64,000 bases of DNA from Trichosporon coremiiforme (GCA_039545355.1 BCJJ01000009.1:1157757-1221756), one strand, 5' to 3'; positions 10,025-22,624 are shown, counted from the first letter of the stretch. The notes: generated by a model from the sequence alone, not told the origin. Translations and numbers: made by a program.

Positions 10025-12973
10025 ATGTCAGAAGGGCTGCCGGACGATGCCTGGGCCAGTGCGTTCCAGACGGCCGCTGCAAAGCCCCTCCTTTCGGCCT
10101 TACAACGTAGGCTGCATGCCTCGACCAACCATGTGAACTCACTCGCCGAACTGCTCCATGAACGGTCCGTCATTGAGCAGGAGTACTCTGCCAAGCTGCA
10201 GAAGCTTGCTCGTGCGGCTGATGCAGGCCAGCTCGGCGGTAAGGGCGGTATTGAGTGGGAACGCAACGGCGGAGAAGCTCGGCTGTGGAACACGGTCGTG
10301 TCAGACCTGACGGAGGTGAGTTTCGCCAGAGGAGGGAGCGTTAGGTGAACTGACATTTCAGACCGCCGCTTCGCATTCCACGTATGCGAACATCCTCAAG
10401 TCCGACTTTGAGCAGCCAGTTCGCGATCTCCCGAACAAGATGACGGCCTGGCGCAGAATCGGCGACCAGGAGTCGTCTCTTGAGCGAGCTCTCAAGGACT
10501 ATGAGAAGGTCTCCATCAAGCTTGACAAGGCGTCGTCCAAATCCAAGTCCAGCAAGGCAGAGCAGCTTCAGCATGAGCTGAGTCAGCTGACGTCTCAATT
10601 GAACCAGTTGACACCGGCTACCTACAGCACCTTCCAAAGGCTCGACGAGGAGAGGCTTCGCGCTCTCAAGGAGGTTGTTGTGCGCTGGGCCACTCTCCGG
10701 GGAGATATGGCCACCAAGGCGGGCGAACGTGCAGAGACAGCGGTCGCTTCCATCTTGGGCTGGGAGCCGACGGACGAAGTCATCTCTGTCGGTAACCGCC
10801 TCTCGAGAGCGCACAACGGATCCGAGATCCGGGGCTCACCTTCAGCATCCTCTGGCGGTGTGGCCGGAGCCGGGAACCTTTCTGTGGAGAGCACCCGTAC
10901 GTGTATAGCGCTGCCAGCACTTGCTAACGGAGTTCAGCTGACCGACGCGCTTCTGTGCAGTCTCCACCCGCCCCCGATTTCGGGCCGCGTTCCGGCAGCG
11001 TGTCAAACGGCTCTGGTCAGGCTCCCACTCAGAGCGGGTTCAGCGGGCTCAAGTCTATGCTCGCCCGCAAGGCCACGGTGCGGAATCGCAGTGGCAGCGA
11101 GGCCACTTCCGTTTACAGCGGTCGCCGCGCGCAGCAGAGTGAGCCTGCCTTTGCTGCTCTCGGCGAGGACACTGTCCGTCCGACGTCGAGGCAGCAGATT
11201 CAGCGCGAGCTGTCGGACCAGACTACGCCTACCAAGCCCCAGTTGCCACTTGTTGACGCCGAGGGCTTCTCGATTGCTCCCGCCGATCGCCACCGCAACC
11301 CGTGGGACGAACCGACTGAAGACTCGCCGTCCCGAGAGTCCTCTAACCAGCACGGTGTGGGTGCTCCGGCGGCGGCTGCAGCAGCCGCGGCGGGTGTCGC
11401 TTTACCCTCGGCCATCTTTGCATCGCAGAGAACCGAGTCGCCGACTCCTGTTCACAATGACCGCGCGAGCACCGTCGACTCGATCTCCAGTGACCAGAAC
11501 CCACCCCGCCTGAACCTGGCTCTGTCGTCGACGCCCATCGAAGAGACTGAGGAGCAACGTCGGGCCGCTCTTGCAAAGATGCAGCAGACGCTACAGATGC
11601 CACCGCCGGCCCCTAACCGCCGCTCGACTATCAACCGCGGCCGACGTGATGCTCGTAACACGATGCAGGCGTCCGCGGCTGGACATCCCATCCCGCAGGC
11701 GCACATGGCAGCGTTGGCCCGCATGGGAGAGGAAGAGCAACTCGCAGAGTCGCAGGGAACGATAACTTCAAAGTCTCAGCCCGCCCGACGATTGTCTTCG
11801 TCGAGCATGACCTCGGCCTCGTCGCGCAACCCGTTCGATTCCCCCGGCCTGCAGTCGGCTAGCCGGCAACCGGCCGAGATCGAAGAGAATGCCCCTTCTG
11901 CCTCCTCGCAGAACGGCCAGCGGGCCCTGTCGCCTGGCCAGGGCGTTTCCAGCGGCGCAGCTGTGCCGGCTGCTGCTGGAGCGGCAGCGGGGCTTGGAGC
12001 GGGAGCGCTTGCTGCTGGCGCCACGTCTCCCCACCAGATTAGCATCGTGCCCGAGCATTCCGCTGCACTTACCTCCCCCACGACCGCTAACGGCGCTCAG
12101 CCAACAAGCGCTGCACCGATCAATGCCGCCGTCCAACCTGGCGCCTCTTCCGTTCAGCCTGGTGTGTCCCAGTCTCAAACCACGATTCAGGACGGCCTCA
12201 ACGCCACAATCGTTGAGACGGTCAACACCAACATGCAGAAGTATGCGGCCCGGCAGACTGTCATCACTGGCGAAATCCATTTGACATTGTCGGCACGGCC
12301 GCCGCCCGGAACCTCAACGTCCATCAGATTGACAGAGTTTGACGCTTTGGAGTCTGTTTCGCCCAACCCTGCCTTCTTGGCCCAGGTCCCTGACAGTCCT
12401 GGGGAGTACTACTTGAACACGGACCTCCTGGCTCAGACCACGTCGAGCGCAGAGGCCGGTCCTCACGGGCCCGTGCTGTTCACGTATCAAGTTCTTGTGC
12501 CGGAGGGTCAAGAAAACGCAATGTCCCCTGTTAGCTTGAACCCCGCGTTCCAAGCCAAGGAGGGTGAAACGCGTATGATTTTCCACTACCGTGCCAATGC
12601 GCCTGTACAGAACCTCGGTCTGTCGGCCATCTTCCCCGCTGACCCGAGCGTTAGCACCACGCAGTCAAAGCCAGTTTCGGCGAGTTGGGCGCCTTCCGCC
12701 GAAAGCCCAAACCTCACGGTTGCCTCTTGGGTCGCCCCTGTTCCCCAAGTCGGAGCGGAAGGCAAGATCATTGCCCGCTTCTTCACTGGCCCTGGGCAGA
12801 AGCTTGTCCCCAGTGGCGTCGACGCTCGTTTCGTCATCCCCAATCACCTCGCTTCCGGTCTTGGCATTGAGACGACCTCTGCCGACGGCAAGGAGAGGGT
12901 GTTGTCGTTCAACAATGTTATCCGCACCACCGTTTCTGGCCGATACGTCGGCGACGTTACTCTGAACCCGTAG
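10025..12973 (+). CDS. SYP1: F-BAR and mu-homology domain endocytic adaptor (Syp1/FCHo muniscin)
   Basis: Early endocytic adaptor that binds PI(4,5)P2 membranes, senses curvature and recruits cargo and Ede1-type scaffolds at the plasma membrane. Three exons; introns lie at about 10317-10361 and 10889-10937. Residues 1-270 form an F-BAR domain rich in coiled coil (SLAELLHERSVIEQEYSAKL... through ALKEVVVRWATL). A long Ser/Pro/Ala-rich disordered linker with possible kinase and EH/NPF-like sites follows (RNPFDSPG). The last 270 residues, from YAARQTVITGEI to SGRYVGDVTLNP, form the muniscin mu-homology domain of beta strands. About 950 residues. Order and size fit Syp1. It converges with the ABC transporter with about 90 nt between stops. 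Confidence 0.87.
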
Positions 12974-13066
12974 TTTTTCTTTCTCCCCTCTCTTCGTTAT
13001 TTAAAACATATTTACATAGCTAATTATGCAAAGGGAATTCTCAACAGAAAGACAAAACAAAAATAT

Positions 13067-15827
13067 CTACTGAGGTGCTTCTCCCCGCAACTCGCGGTTC
13101 ACATCCTCCAGACGCTTCTCCCACTCTCCGACGTCGTTGCCAAGCATGCGCTCGAGACGCTCAATCTCCTTATCGAGCTCGAGCTTCTCCTCGTGGGTGC
13201 CCGACGACAGTGTTGTGAGCTGCCAACCCTGCGAAGCCAAGGGGGTAGAAGGCGTGCCGAGCGCATTCTGCAGGTTTGCCGTAGACAGGGAAGGGTGCAG
13301 CGTCGGTTCGCCAAGGCGGAGGTGGCGGTTGTGATACTTGAGGAGGGAGGGGCGGTGACTGCTTTGTCAGCATTGGCCACACGTCTCGGATACTCACGAA
13401 ATGGTGATGAGGGTGATGCCAAGCAACTTGGCGTGCTCGTACATGAGACCCTCGACGTCTGTGGAAACAGCCGAGGTGCACTCATCTAGGACGCCATACT
13501 GGGGGCGATGGTAGAACAGACGAGCCATGCCCATGCGCTGCTTCTCGCCTCCCCTGTGATAATGTCAGTGCGGTGCCCCCCTCCCCCCCCCTTGACGGCC
13601 GTGCACGGTACTCACGACAGGACATCCTTCCACTCCTTCCTCGTGTCCCAGCCACCTTCGCGGCCCGGCAGGTATGCGAGGTGCACGTGCTTGAGAATGT
13701 CCATGAGCTCGCTGTCTGTCCGTCCGCGTGCCTTCATCTCGGCATACGTGTGCGGGTAGATGACCTGGTCGCGCAAGCTGCCGATCGACAGGTAGGGCTT
13801 CTGCGGCAGGAAGAAGATGCCCCCCTCGCCCTGGATCGGGCGCTCGAGCAAGCCAACCCAAGCAGGCCACAGCTGGGCAATGACGCGAGCGATAGCCGTC
13901 TTGCCGACACCGTTGGGACCCGTGATGAGAGTGTGCTCGCCCTTCTCGACGCGCAGGTCTAGACTGCGGATGAGCTCCTCTCCGCCGCGCTCCGCACCGG
14001 CAGCACCACCCGCTGGCGCGACGATGGGAACGCCACGAAGAAGGACGTGGTTCTTTCCAAGAATCACGCGCCCAGAGACGTTGGACAGGTCATAGAAGCG
14101 CTAACGTCAGTGCCAATTTTCTCTACTATACCCACCTCGTTAGGCGGCAGCGACTCGGGTCGCGGGTTCTCCGGGTAGCGGTTCTCGTCGAGAGCGTGCA
14201 GCGACGCGAGCAATGAGTACACGCGGCTCGTGTATCCGGAAAGCTGAGCAAGCTCCTTGCCAGAGTACATGAGGCGGCCGCCGGCGTCGCCAAGCGACAG
14301 CAGCAGGCGACGGTTGGAAACGTAGCTCTCCGTGCGGCTCGCGACCTCGTTGTGGAGCTCCGCGGCCGACGTCCCCCCTTGGATCGCTTGCGTGGCGACG
14401 GGGTAGAATACGGGGATCGACATGAGGCCGTAACCAACGGCTGACCAAAAGTACTTGATGACGAAGTCCTCGGTCATGCCGTACGGGATGCGCGACTGCC
14501 GTTAGTCACCGTCTTGGGGATCGGCACTCACCTTGTAGATTGTGTGCACGTGACTCGTCAGCTTGTTGTACGCCTTCCACAGGATGGACAGCTCGCGCTT
14601 GCCGCCGTCGTAGAAAGCAATCTCCTCGCTGTCGCGTCCGATACGGCCCAGCCCGGTGCGGTATTCTCCCTCCAGACGTGCCTGCGTCGCGGCCATGCGG
14701 CCAAAGGCGGGCGTAGCCTTCTTCAGAACCCAGGCAGTGAAGTAGTACTGGGCGAATAGACCGCACGTGCCGACGGGACCGAGGGACGCAGCGAGTTGCG
14801 ATGTGAAGATGACCATGTCCAAGAATGGCTTGCCCATGTTGCCGTACAACGCGGCGAGGGTCTCACAGAAACGGGACAGGTCCGTTGTGATAAGCTGGTC
14901 GGCACCTCCAGCCTGTGTCTCTGAGGTGTCATCCTTGCGGCCGGGGGCAATAGCCCCCCAGCCTTGACCGAATTTGTAATAGTTCAAGTTGTTGTTACTG
15001 CCGGTTAGACAAGGGGGAAACGTCCGTACACCTACAGGTAAAGATCGTGAATGTAGCGAGTCAGATTGGTGCGGAAAGCCAACGCAAGTTTATGCTCAAG
15101 GAAGCGGATCATCGAGTTTGTGTATGTACTGGGCACGGCCAGAACGAACCACCATCCCAAGCCGCGGAGGAAGCCCTTGCCGTTTGCGGACACGAGATCG
15201 CGAACGATCCGGCCATCCAGGCGCGCCACAAGCACACTGAGGTACGTCCTTGCGACAAGGAAAAATGTATGCAAGACAAGCAGGAAAGCCTCCTTGCCGG
15301 TTTTGCTGTTCGTCAGCGCGCGCAGTTGGCCCCTACCAACTCACCTCGGGAACGCGATGCGGAGGACGGCCGTAAGCATCTGCCAGAAACGCTTGTTGAC
15401 TCCAAGCTTCTCGCCAGCCTTCAGCGGCGGGAAGAGCTTGCGGTGCTCGGCGTAGAGGGAGGCGGGGGTCGGAGTCACGCGGACCTTGGAGATGACGCCG
15501 CGGTGGGGGACGAGTAGCGTGCGCGAGCCTGACGGGTCGGGAATGTACAGGTCGACCATCTTCTTCTCGAGAGCGGGCGTGTTTCTGACGTCAGTTGGTT
15601 GTTTCGGCCCGCGGATGTGCTCACAGAGGAGTCTCGCGCTCGCGTCGCCGGCGCTCTTCACGAAGCTGCTTGCGCGTCTCGCGCCACTCCTTGAGGGACA
15701 AGGCATCGCTGAGATCCTTGAGCGCTGGGATCGGAGCTGACCGCGTCAGAGCCAGCGCAACCACGATCAGGATGGCAGCCCGTCGTCGCTCCGCCTGTGG
15801 AAACGATAGTGACGGTAGGCTAGTCAT
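13067..15827 (-). CDS. Peroxisomal ABC half-transporter, subfamily D (Pxa1/Pxa2, ABCD1-like)
   Basis: Imports long-chain fatty acyl-CoA into peroxisomes as a dimer of half-transporters. The spliced protein has an N-terminal hydrophobic stretch, then a six-helix transmembrane domain. The [13 protein letters not shown] segment corresponds to the EAA-like motif of ABCD proteins. The nucleotide-binding domain has Walker [10 protein letters not shown], the signature [14 protein letters not shown] (split by an intron after VLS), Walker [13 protein letters not shown] and the switch His in ITISHRPSL. The last exon ends in a charged helix ([15 protein letters not shown]) and the stop at 13067-13069. 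At least seven introns. About 720 residues, the usual half-transporter length. Whether it is the Pxa1 or Pxa2 orthologue could not be decided, so no symbol is given. The start at 15825-15827 is the best available; one further upstream cannot be excluded. Confidence 0.88.
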
Positions 15828-16073
15828 GTCGAGAAAGGGGTGGCCGTGTTGGCCTCCGAACGAGTGTTAGGTTGTGCGATGATGAACGGGTGGTGACCGT
15901 CGTGATGCAGGTCATTGCCGGTTAATGCGTAGTGGGAGCCGACGCCTGCGGAGCTAAACCCATGCGGGGGCCCATGGACGGATTGATCCCGGGATCCTTA
16001 TCCACGCCGAGCGTCGTGTCATGTTTTCCGCGTGGATTCAGTGCAACTCCATTTACCGCGTTCTGACGAAACC
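15828..16073. promoter_or_regulatory. Short divergent promoter, ABCD transporter / CBS protein
   Basis: 246 nt separate the two start codons and must hold both promoters. No TATA box or clear operator was recognised. Confidence 0.4.
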
Positions 16074-16732
16074 ATGGACCGCGAAACGACTCCGACACCT
16101 GCGTCTGCTCGCAGTGAGCGCTACAGAGGAGCTGTGGTTGAGGTGCGTTGTCATCTCGTGCTAATGCATACTAACGTTGCAGGACCTTCAGCTGCCCCCG
16201 GCGTTCTGTGTCGACTACAAGGCTCCTCTGTCAATAGCCCTCGAGAAGGCGTACGAGCGCGAGTTTGATCAGCTGCCGTGAGTGAGCACTTGCTGGCTAC
16301 AGCTAATGGCAGTGTCCTCAATGACAACAGGCGACCGATCGGTTACCTCGCTGTGCCCGTTCTGAAGCAGAAGTTTGAGAGGAAGGAGGTCAGCCCGTCG
16401 GACCCGATCGGTGAGCATCCTCACACTCCATCGTCCTTTGCTGACTTTAGCCTCCTACATGACCCATTTCCCTGTCTCTTCAAAGGCGCACCCTTACACC
16501 GTCATCACCCCGGACACACCACTGGAGAACCTGGAGGACTTCTTCAACCAGAAGGGCACGGATTTTGCTCTCGGTCAGTGTGTCGCTGAGAACTTTTCAC
16601 TGACGTGCAGTGACCGACGCTGAGCGACGATGGGTCCTTGCAGTCGCGACTAGGGCTGACCTTGAGGTGAGCAGATTCGAGGAAAGCGAAACTGACATGT
16701 AGACCTTTGTTAAGCGCCGAGGTGGTGCCTGA
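16074..16732 (+). CDS. CBS-domain protein
   Basis: Six short exons give a protein of about 140 residues with one recognisable CBS pair region: FDQLPRPIGYLAVPVL ... HPYTVITPDTPLENLEDFF ... DFALVTDAERRWVLAVATRADLETFVKRRG. The last block (F-ALVTD-ERR-VLAVATR-DLE-F) is the typical end of a CBS module, which usually senses adenine nucleotides. Introns were traced at about 16141-16183, 16279-16331, 16411-16450, 16568-16609 and 16667-16702; each joins in frame and all use CTGAC/CTAAC-type branch sites. Start ATG at 16074 was preferred because an earlier in-frame GTG is not a fungal start. Similar small fungal CBS proteins are known but have no assigned role, so none is given. Confidence 0.75.
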
Positions 16733-18736
16733 TCGTGTGTTGTAGTATTTCATGGGCGTCGGGCATATGGAATGAGTGCCACGAGACCTCTGGTGCTGCT
16801 GTGGTCCAACGTGGAGCGAGGGCATGCTTGCCAGAGTGCAGCGCATGCAGCATTACGTGAGCGTCAAGATGCGGCACTGTCCCACCAAGAAGTTCTGTGA
16901 GGTTGAACGTCGCATCACGTATCGATCGCCGCCGTCAAGTTCGCATGGATGACGTCGCGGTACGTGGTGGCGTTCCTCTGTACCCCCCACGCGTCTGCGA
17001 AACTTCAGCGTATGTGATCTAATCGGTTGTGGGGGTTAGGCGTAGGATGGGAGACAGCAGTGTCGGTGATTTCTGGGCGTGGTTGTGCATGCACAGTGAC
17101 TGCATTCCCAGCTCGGACATTGTTACAGCGTCATGGTCGCGCTCCACATCTCCCGTCATCTGGACATCAAGTCCGTCCTGTTCGGGGATGCGGCGGTCGC
17201 CATGAGAGTGAATTGATGGCGGTTGGCCGGGGTTTAGCCGCGTGTATTCGCCGTGCGTACTGTTAAGAGTTCTGGCTCGGCCGTACGAATGCCTCCGTGG
17301 TCCTCTATAACTCGGGCTTCAATGGGCTTCGGGGATCAATTGGGTTCCAATCTCGCCCACAAGGTCGGGCCGTTTGTCAACCCGGGCCGGCATGACCCCG
17401 GCACAGAGATCTGACACGTGCGGACAGAATTCTGAGAAGTGCACTAACCTGAACCGCTCACACACTCATAGACCGAGCTGCTCTCGGCCTCTGAATCTGG
17501 TGAATCGCCAGTGTTCGGGCATGCTCGTTTAGCTGCAATCCAACGCGTTCGCGCGCGTAGCGGTGCGCGGATGCACTGGCGGCGTTGTGCAGGAACGCAC
17601 CAGCGTTAGCTCGCTTGGTAGCTTGGTATGGGGAACGCGGGGGATCGCATGGGCGACCGGGAGCTCCATACATGTTGCAATGCAAACGCTGAGCATGCGC
17701 CGCAATACGGCCCGACCACGACGGGGGTGCAAGCATTCCAGCAAGCCGATCCACTGTGCGAAGAAGATGATCTGCATGGAATCCCCTTAACGCCGCACGC
17801 GCAGCACCACACAATGTCACCGATGAATGACGGCGATCTCTGTGGCAGTCACCGAAGGCACCCCACCACTCCGGAAGCCAGTGCCCAAGCAGCCGATGGC
17901 GGACGGATCGCCGACGCAGCACAGAGCACTGCTCCGAGCCGCAGTTGGTGCTCCATTGTCCTGGAACAGAATAGTCCAGAGACGGTCAAGCACATTAAGC
18001 GACGGCCCCTCGCGCACGATTGGTCTAGCCCGCGAGGTGCGTCAGGGGATGGCGCCAGAGAGATCTTAGGGCCTGGTTCTGGAGCCTGTAGCAAACGGAG
18101 TATCGGAGGTGAACATACCTCTGCTTGTCCGGCGCAATGTTCGGAAATCCTCTTGGACTCCTGTCCCCTGGTCCCCTGGCAAGGCCAGCCCTGGGGGACC
18201 CTTGGCCCCCTGGATCCTGTGGCTCAGTGACCAATTCGCCGCCACGAATTTGACCCAAGTCGGGCATGGAGGAACAGAGGCACCCAACGCGTATGTGCTG
18301 ACTCCACCCCCTTCGACCCTTTCTTCAGGGTCCCAGTTACGTAGCATGGGCCGTCGAACCTCTCGCCGTGCCCCTCGCATGTCCTGCCGGCCCAGCAGCA
18401 GGCCCTGCCCTCTGCCGCCTGCTCCTGTCGGCCACCAACTACGCCTCCAGGACTCACCGTCCACCACCAATCATCCATAGGTCTTTCTTAAAGATCCCCG
18501 ATGCTTGGTCGTCTCCTCATCTCCCAACACTCGTCTCTCTGTCACCTTACACTACACTACAACTCCTCTGAACGCTCGCCTGCCTCAACTCATCTATCAG
18601 CTCGGCTCTTCGCATCGCAAAGATCAACGAGTGACTGTTTCGACTCTTTCACGTCAGTCACACGACTATCAGACACGACCCTCATCACCTCCATTGCCCG
18701 CCCGCCCGCAACTCGCAGCACTCAACTGTCCCAAAC
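16733..18736. other. 2-kb region without a supported gene
   Basis: Several open frames up to 200 codons occur on both strands, but none shows domain-like content, consistent codon bias or matching splice sites. The right 250 nt are pyrimidine-rich (many CTC, TCATC and CCTCA runs) and are probably the leader of the FYVE gene. A short GC-rich block near 18160-18215 has repeated CCTGG/CCCTGG steps. Confidence 0.45.
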
Positions 18737-19948
18737 ATGCCTTCCGGACACGCCGGCGCCTCTCTTCTCCATCTGAACCGTCCCACGCAGCTCAACATTC
18801 CTGCCGTTCCTCCCCGCCTCGAGGTGGTAGTGAACGATGATGAGTCGGTAACCGACGGACCCTCCCAGGTTGCTTGTGAGTGTACAGTCTACGGGCCCCT
18901 CCCCATTGCACGCATTTGCTGACTGTTGCAGCCTCCCCCACTTCCTCTATCCACTCCTCCACAGCCTTCCTTCCCCCGCGGTCTGAGCCTACAAGCCAGG
19001 TCGACCTCCACGCCGCCCAGCTGGACCGCCCTGCTCCCTTCCGCCGCTCATCCGACGAGAGCGGCATCTCGACGACGAGCGCCAACTCTGACAACATGGA
19101 GTGTTGTGTGGACCTCCTTCGCTCCGTGCAGCCGTCTCTGCCGGTCGCGAAGCCCAAATCCGAGTGGCAGGTGAGTTTGGGACTTTAGGCGGTCGGAACG
19201 TGATCGGAATAGTGGAGCTGACCTTAAACAGCTGGATGAGGAGTCTGCCCTCTGCAACCACCCGTTCTGCTCCACCATGTTCGGTAGCACCACCTTATCC
19301 CTCGGTCCTCGGCGTCATCACTGCCGTCGCTGCGGCCTCATTTTCTGCAACACTCACTCCTCCCACCGCCTTCCCCTCAATGCCGTCAACTCGAAGGGCG
19401 CCCTTGCAGTGCAGAACCTCCGAGTCTGCGACGGCTGCTACGCCGAGGACGACGCCGAGCGGAGGGCCAGCGACGCGACTGCTCCTAGTTTGACGAGCTC
19501 GGTCACCTCGGATCCCGACGCTGAGCTCGTCTCGCCCCGTCCGTCGTTCCACCGGTCACAGTCGCAGCCCACCATTTCCGAGCTGCAGACCCCGTTGGCG
19601 CCGATCGAGGACTGGATGGACCGCTCGGGCATTCTCTCCCTGTACCCGCTAGCTGTTCAGGCTTCCCACTCTCGTCGATCTCCATCGACTGCGCGTGCCG
19701 CGGCGCCCCTGTTTGCGCCTTCGCTGAAGGAGCGACGGTACGTTCAGGAGAAGGAGCTCGAGCGCCTGTTCCTGCGACAGAAGCGCAACACACGCCCGTT
19801 CTGGGCGCACTCGACCAACGCCAGTGACGCTGAGTCTGACGCCGAGGGAGGCGGCTCATTGGCCTCTTCCTGGAGCAAGGACGAGGTGCAGTCGACGGGG
19901 ACGCGCACGCCTCTTCAAGAGCGCGCACTCGACTGGTCGACGTTCTAA
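18737..19948 (+). CDS. FYVE zinc-finger protein
   Basis: Predicted PI(3)P-binding protein of endosomes or vacuole. Three exons; introns at about 18876-18930 and 19170-19231. Residues 1-120 are Ser/Pro-rich without known domain. The FYVE finger spans roughly residues 125-200 with all three core motifs: WQLDEE (W-x-x-D), RRHHCRRCG (R-HHCR-CG) and RVCDGCY (RVCD-CY). Four CxxC-type pairs are in place; the loop between the first and second Cys pairs is slightly long. The C-terminal part is Ser-rich, with an Arg/Lys/Glu coiled stretch (KERRYVQEKELERLFLRQKR) that could be helical. About 350 residues. Similar FYVE proteins exist in basidiomycetes without clear yeast orthologue. Confidence 0.85.
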
Positions 19949-20436
19949 AGGCGCACACTGCCTCCTAAACGAAACTAATAGAATTGCATTTGGACTTTTG
20001 GACTAGACACTGTTGTGATATTGTATATGTTATCAATTATATCGATCTCGAGATCTTGTCGCACGTGGGTTACCCCCAGAAGCAGTAGTTTGTCAGCTGG
20101 CACCGCGTGTTGCATGCAGGTGGTCACAAAGTGGTGAGCCCGTGATAGTGATGGGACTGCGGAGGCCTCGCCGCTGTAGACAGTCGCCGGGGCTGAATCA
20201 AAAGCCCACTTTTGGCGTTCAAGATTTCGAGGGTTCCGTGCCTGGAACCCTCGTTCCTGAACTGGAACCCGTACAAACTCAATCAAGCCGACCGTGAAGC
20301 CAGCGCGCGCTGGTTGAGCCAAGCTGACTCACCTGATGTCATGTGTCCATTGAAATACCAGGACACTTGCACTCAACGTCCGAGCCGGTGGCAGCCACTT
20401 AATCGAGATTCATCAAGCTCATCGAGGATCAAGATC
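19949..20436. other. Intergenic, FYVE 3' end to nuclease gene leader
   Basis: Holds the 3' region of the FYVE gene (AT-rich at about 20000-20040) and the upstream region of the Artemis-type gene. An imperfect inverted pair GGTTCCGTGCCTGGAACC lies near 20231-20248, with a second GGAACC copy just after. No gene recognised. Confidence 0.35.
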
Positions 20437-22624
20437 ATGGCTGGGATCTATCGTAAGTAAGAGACAACGTAGGTGGCTGACATTGAGGTGGTCACTTGCT
20501 CGAGTTCCCCCTCATTCGGGTGGACTGCTTCACCGCCGCGCGGCCCGAAGACTTCTTCCTCCTTCCCCGACCGCTGGTACCCGAAGTCACCGTTCCGGCA
20601 CCCCAGGCGCGGTTGTTCCTGTTGACGCACGTCCACACTGACCACCTTCGAGGTCTCGACAACAAGTTTACGGGTGTCATCCTTTGTCACCCCGATACGA
20701 AGCGCATGCTACTCCGCCATGAGGACATAAGTGCTCGGCGCAACCTTCACGAGGGCAAGACTGAGCTCGTAAAGAGGAAGTACACGGGTTTCGTCGAAAG
20801 GCGTCAGACTAACAGCATTGTGCGTGTTTTCCTCCATACTTCCGTGCCGCTGATATCGCCCCAGGAGACACTTCCATATGGTGTTCCGAAAGAGTTCGAT
20901 CTGGGGTACTACAATGGCGAACGTTGCGTGGTGACCATCACCCTTCTGGACGCAAATCACTGCCCTGGATCAACGATGTGAGCTCGCTTCAATTCAATCA
21001 TTGAACTCTGCTATTGACGCAAACCCTAGGTTCCTCATCACCGCCAAGGACAAGGCCGTCCTGCACACTGGTGACGTGCGGGCTGACAAGCTGTTCATGC
21101 ACCAGCTCATGCGGGAACCAGTGTTGCAAGAGTTCCTTGTGCCTGCGTACAGCCCGTCCACCGACCCGAGTCCGACGCGGCGACTCGATCGCATCTACAT
21201 CGATACGAGCCAATCGTGGGTGTTCTGCCATCATGCCTCGCTGATCGATTCCAAGTCCGGACACCCAGGACATGCCCCAGAAGGTAACGAATGGCCCGGA
21301 ACTCGGCTGCTGACAGAGCAGGCTGACAGAGCAGGAGAACTCGTTGCGCGAGATGATCTATTGCATGGCGCAATACCCCCCGGATACGGTGTTTTTCCTG
21401 AACACCTGGTGCTGGGGATGGGAGGAGGTCATCATTGCCGTCGCAAAGGCTTTCCGCACAAAGGTGAGACATTCGCCCAGCCCTTCCTTCTGACGGCAGG
21501 TGCACATCGATCGGTACAAGCGCGACGTGTACCAGGTCATGTCGACCAAGATGATGGACCCGTTTGTGACGAACGACGAGAGCGTGCGCTTCCACGCGTG
21601 CGAAAGGTACTTTCGCTGCGACCGGTGCAAGGGCCAGTGGGTTCTACGAGGTGGTTCGACTCTGACGGCAGGCGTGTTGTGCAAGTGAAGATGGGGGAGT
21701 GGAACCTTGCCGGCTCGGACATTCTCGCCGCCGCGTTTCGTTCTACACTCACGCAGGCGAGCACTGGAGAAATCGAATGGCCGTCTGAGATTGTGAGTCA
21801 CCTCCCCACCAAATACAGCGTGCTGACGGCAGGTCGTCCCGTTCGCGAGACACTCCTCGCTGCCCGAGCTTCGCAATCTTACGGCGCACTTTCAGCCCCG
21901 CTCACTCTCACTGAACACAAAGATGAGCAACCGCCAGCTATATTGCTTCCACGAGGCGTTCTTGGGTGCCGTCCCCGACGACGCGGTGCTGGCCATCCAA
22001 GCCGAGGCGCGCGCCTGGTTTGCCGCCTCTCCTGAGCACGGCCGCGACTGGCTCATGAAGATGGACTTGTCACCGGATCTGCTTGACGCTGCTGATGATC
22101 CCGACCCCCTTCCTCCTCCGTTCCTGGGCCTGGAACTCAACGCCGGAACGACCTCCAACCTTGACGAAACGAACCCGAACCCCGACATCGGAAACCCGAA
22201 GAGCATGGTGACGGCCCTGTCCGGCGGTTTCTTCGGTACCTCGACCCGTGTCAAGCCTTTTGCCTCAACCGCCCAAGTTCGTTCTGCTTCCTCAACTGTG
22301 GGACTGCGCTCCGCCTCTTCGTCTTCTGCTTCCTCTGGACCGCGCACTGCCTCATCCGTCGGACGTGTGTCCGTTCAAGCTCGTTCCGTGCAACGGGAGG
22401 GAGAGCCGAAAACAGCAACCGTGCCGAAAGAGGAGGTCAAGCCCGAGATGGAGATTAAGGTTGAGCCCGAAGCCGCCACCCCGAAAGTGGCAAACAGCCC
22501 GAAGGGGGTGCTCTCGCCCTCTAAGGGATCGCGCAAGAGACGCCGCTCCGAGCGCCCGGCGAGCAAGTACGCCGTCGATGCGGGGAGCCTGAGCAAGCTG
22601 ATCAAGCGGGAGCCCGAGGACTGA
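20437..22624 (+). CDS. Artemis/SNM1-type DNA repair nuclease (metallo-beta-lactamase, beta-CASP)
   Basis: Predicted nuclear 5' exonuclease/hairpin endonuclease for interstrand-crosslink or end-joining repair. The start MAGIYRGHLLEFPLIRVD matches the Artemis opening and joins exon 1 to exon 2 through an intron that appears to end in GAG. The metal motif HVHTDHLRGLD (HxHxDH) is intact. Motif 2-3 region LLDANHCPGSTMFL and the TGDVRADK motif (HTGDxR) are present, followed by the beta-CASP block with TWCWGWEEVI and the FHACER segment. A 28-nt micro-exon at 21256-21283 (SPDTQDMPQK) is needed to keep the frame. The C-terminal 230 residues are disordered, with a KGSRKRRRSERP nuclear-localisation cluster and KREPED end. 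About 620 residues. Closer to DCLRE1C than to DCLRE1A by layout; that is inference. Confidence 0.85.

Noticed and set aside
17335..17360. tRNA B-box-like GGGTTCCAATC
   Set aside because: It deviates from GGTTCRANNCC, and no A-box or cloverleaf could be formed around it.
17628..18230. 200-codon frame in the gene-free stretch
   Set aside because: No domain, irregular composition and no splice-site support; random frames of this size occur in GC-rich DNA.
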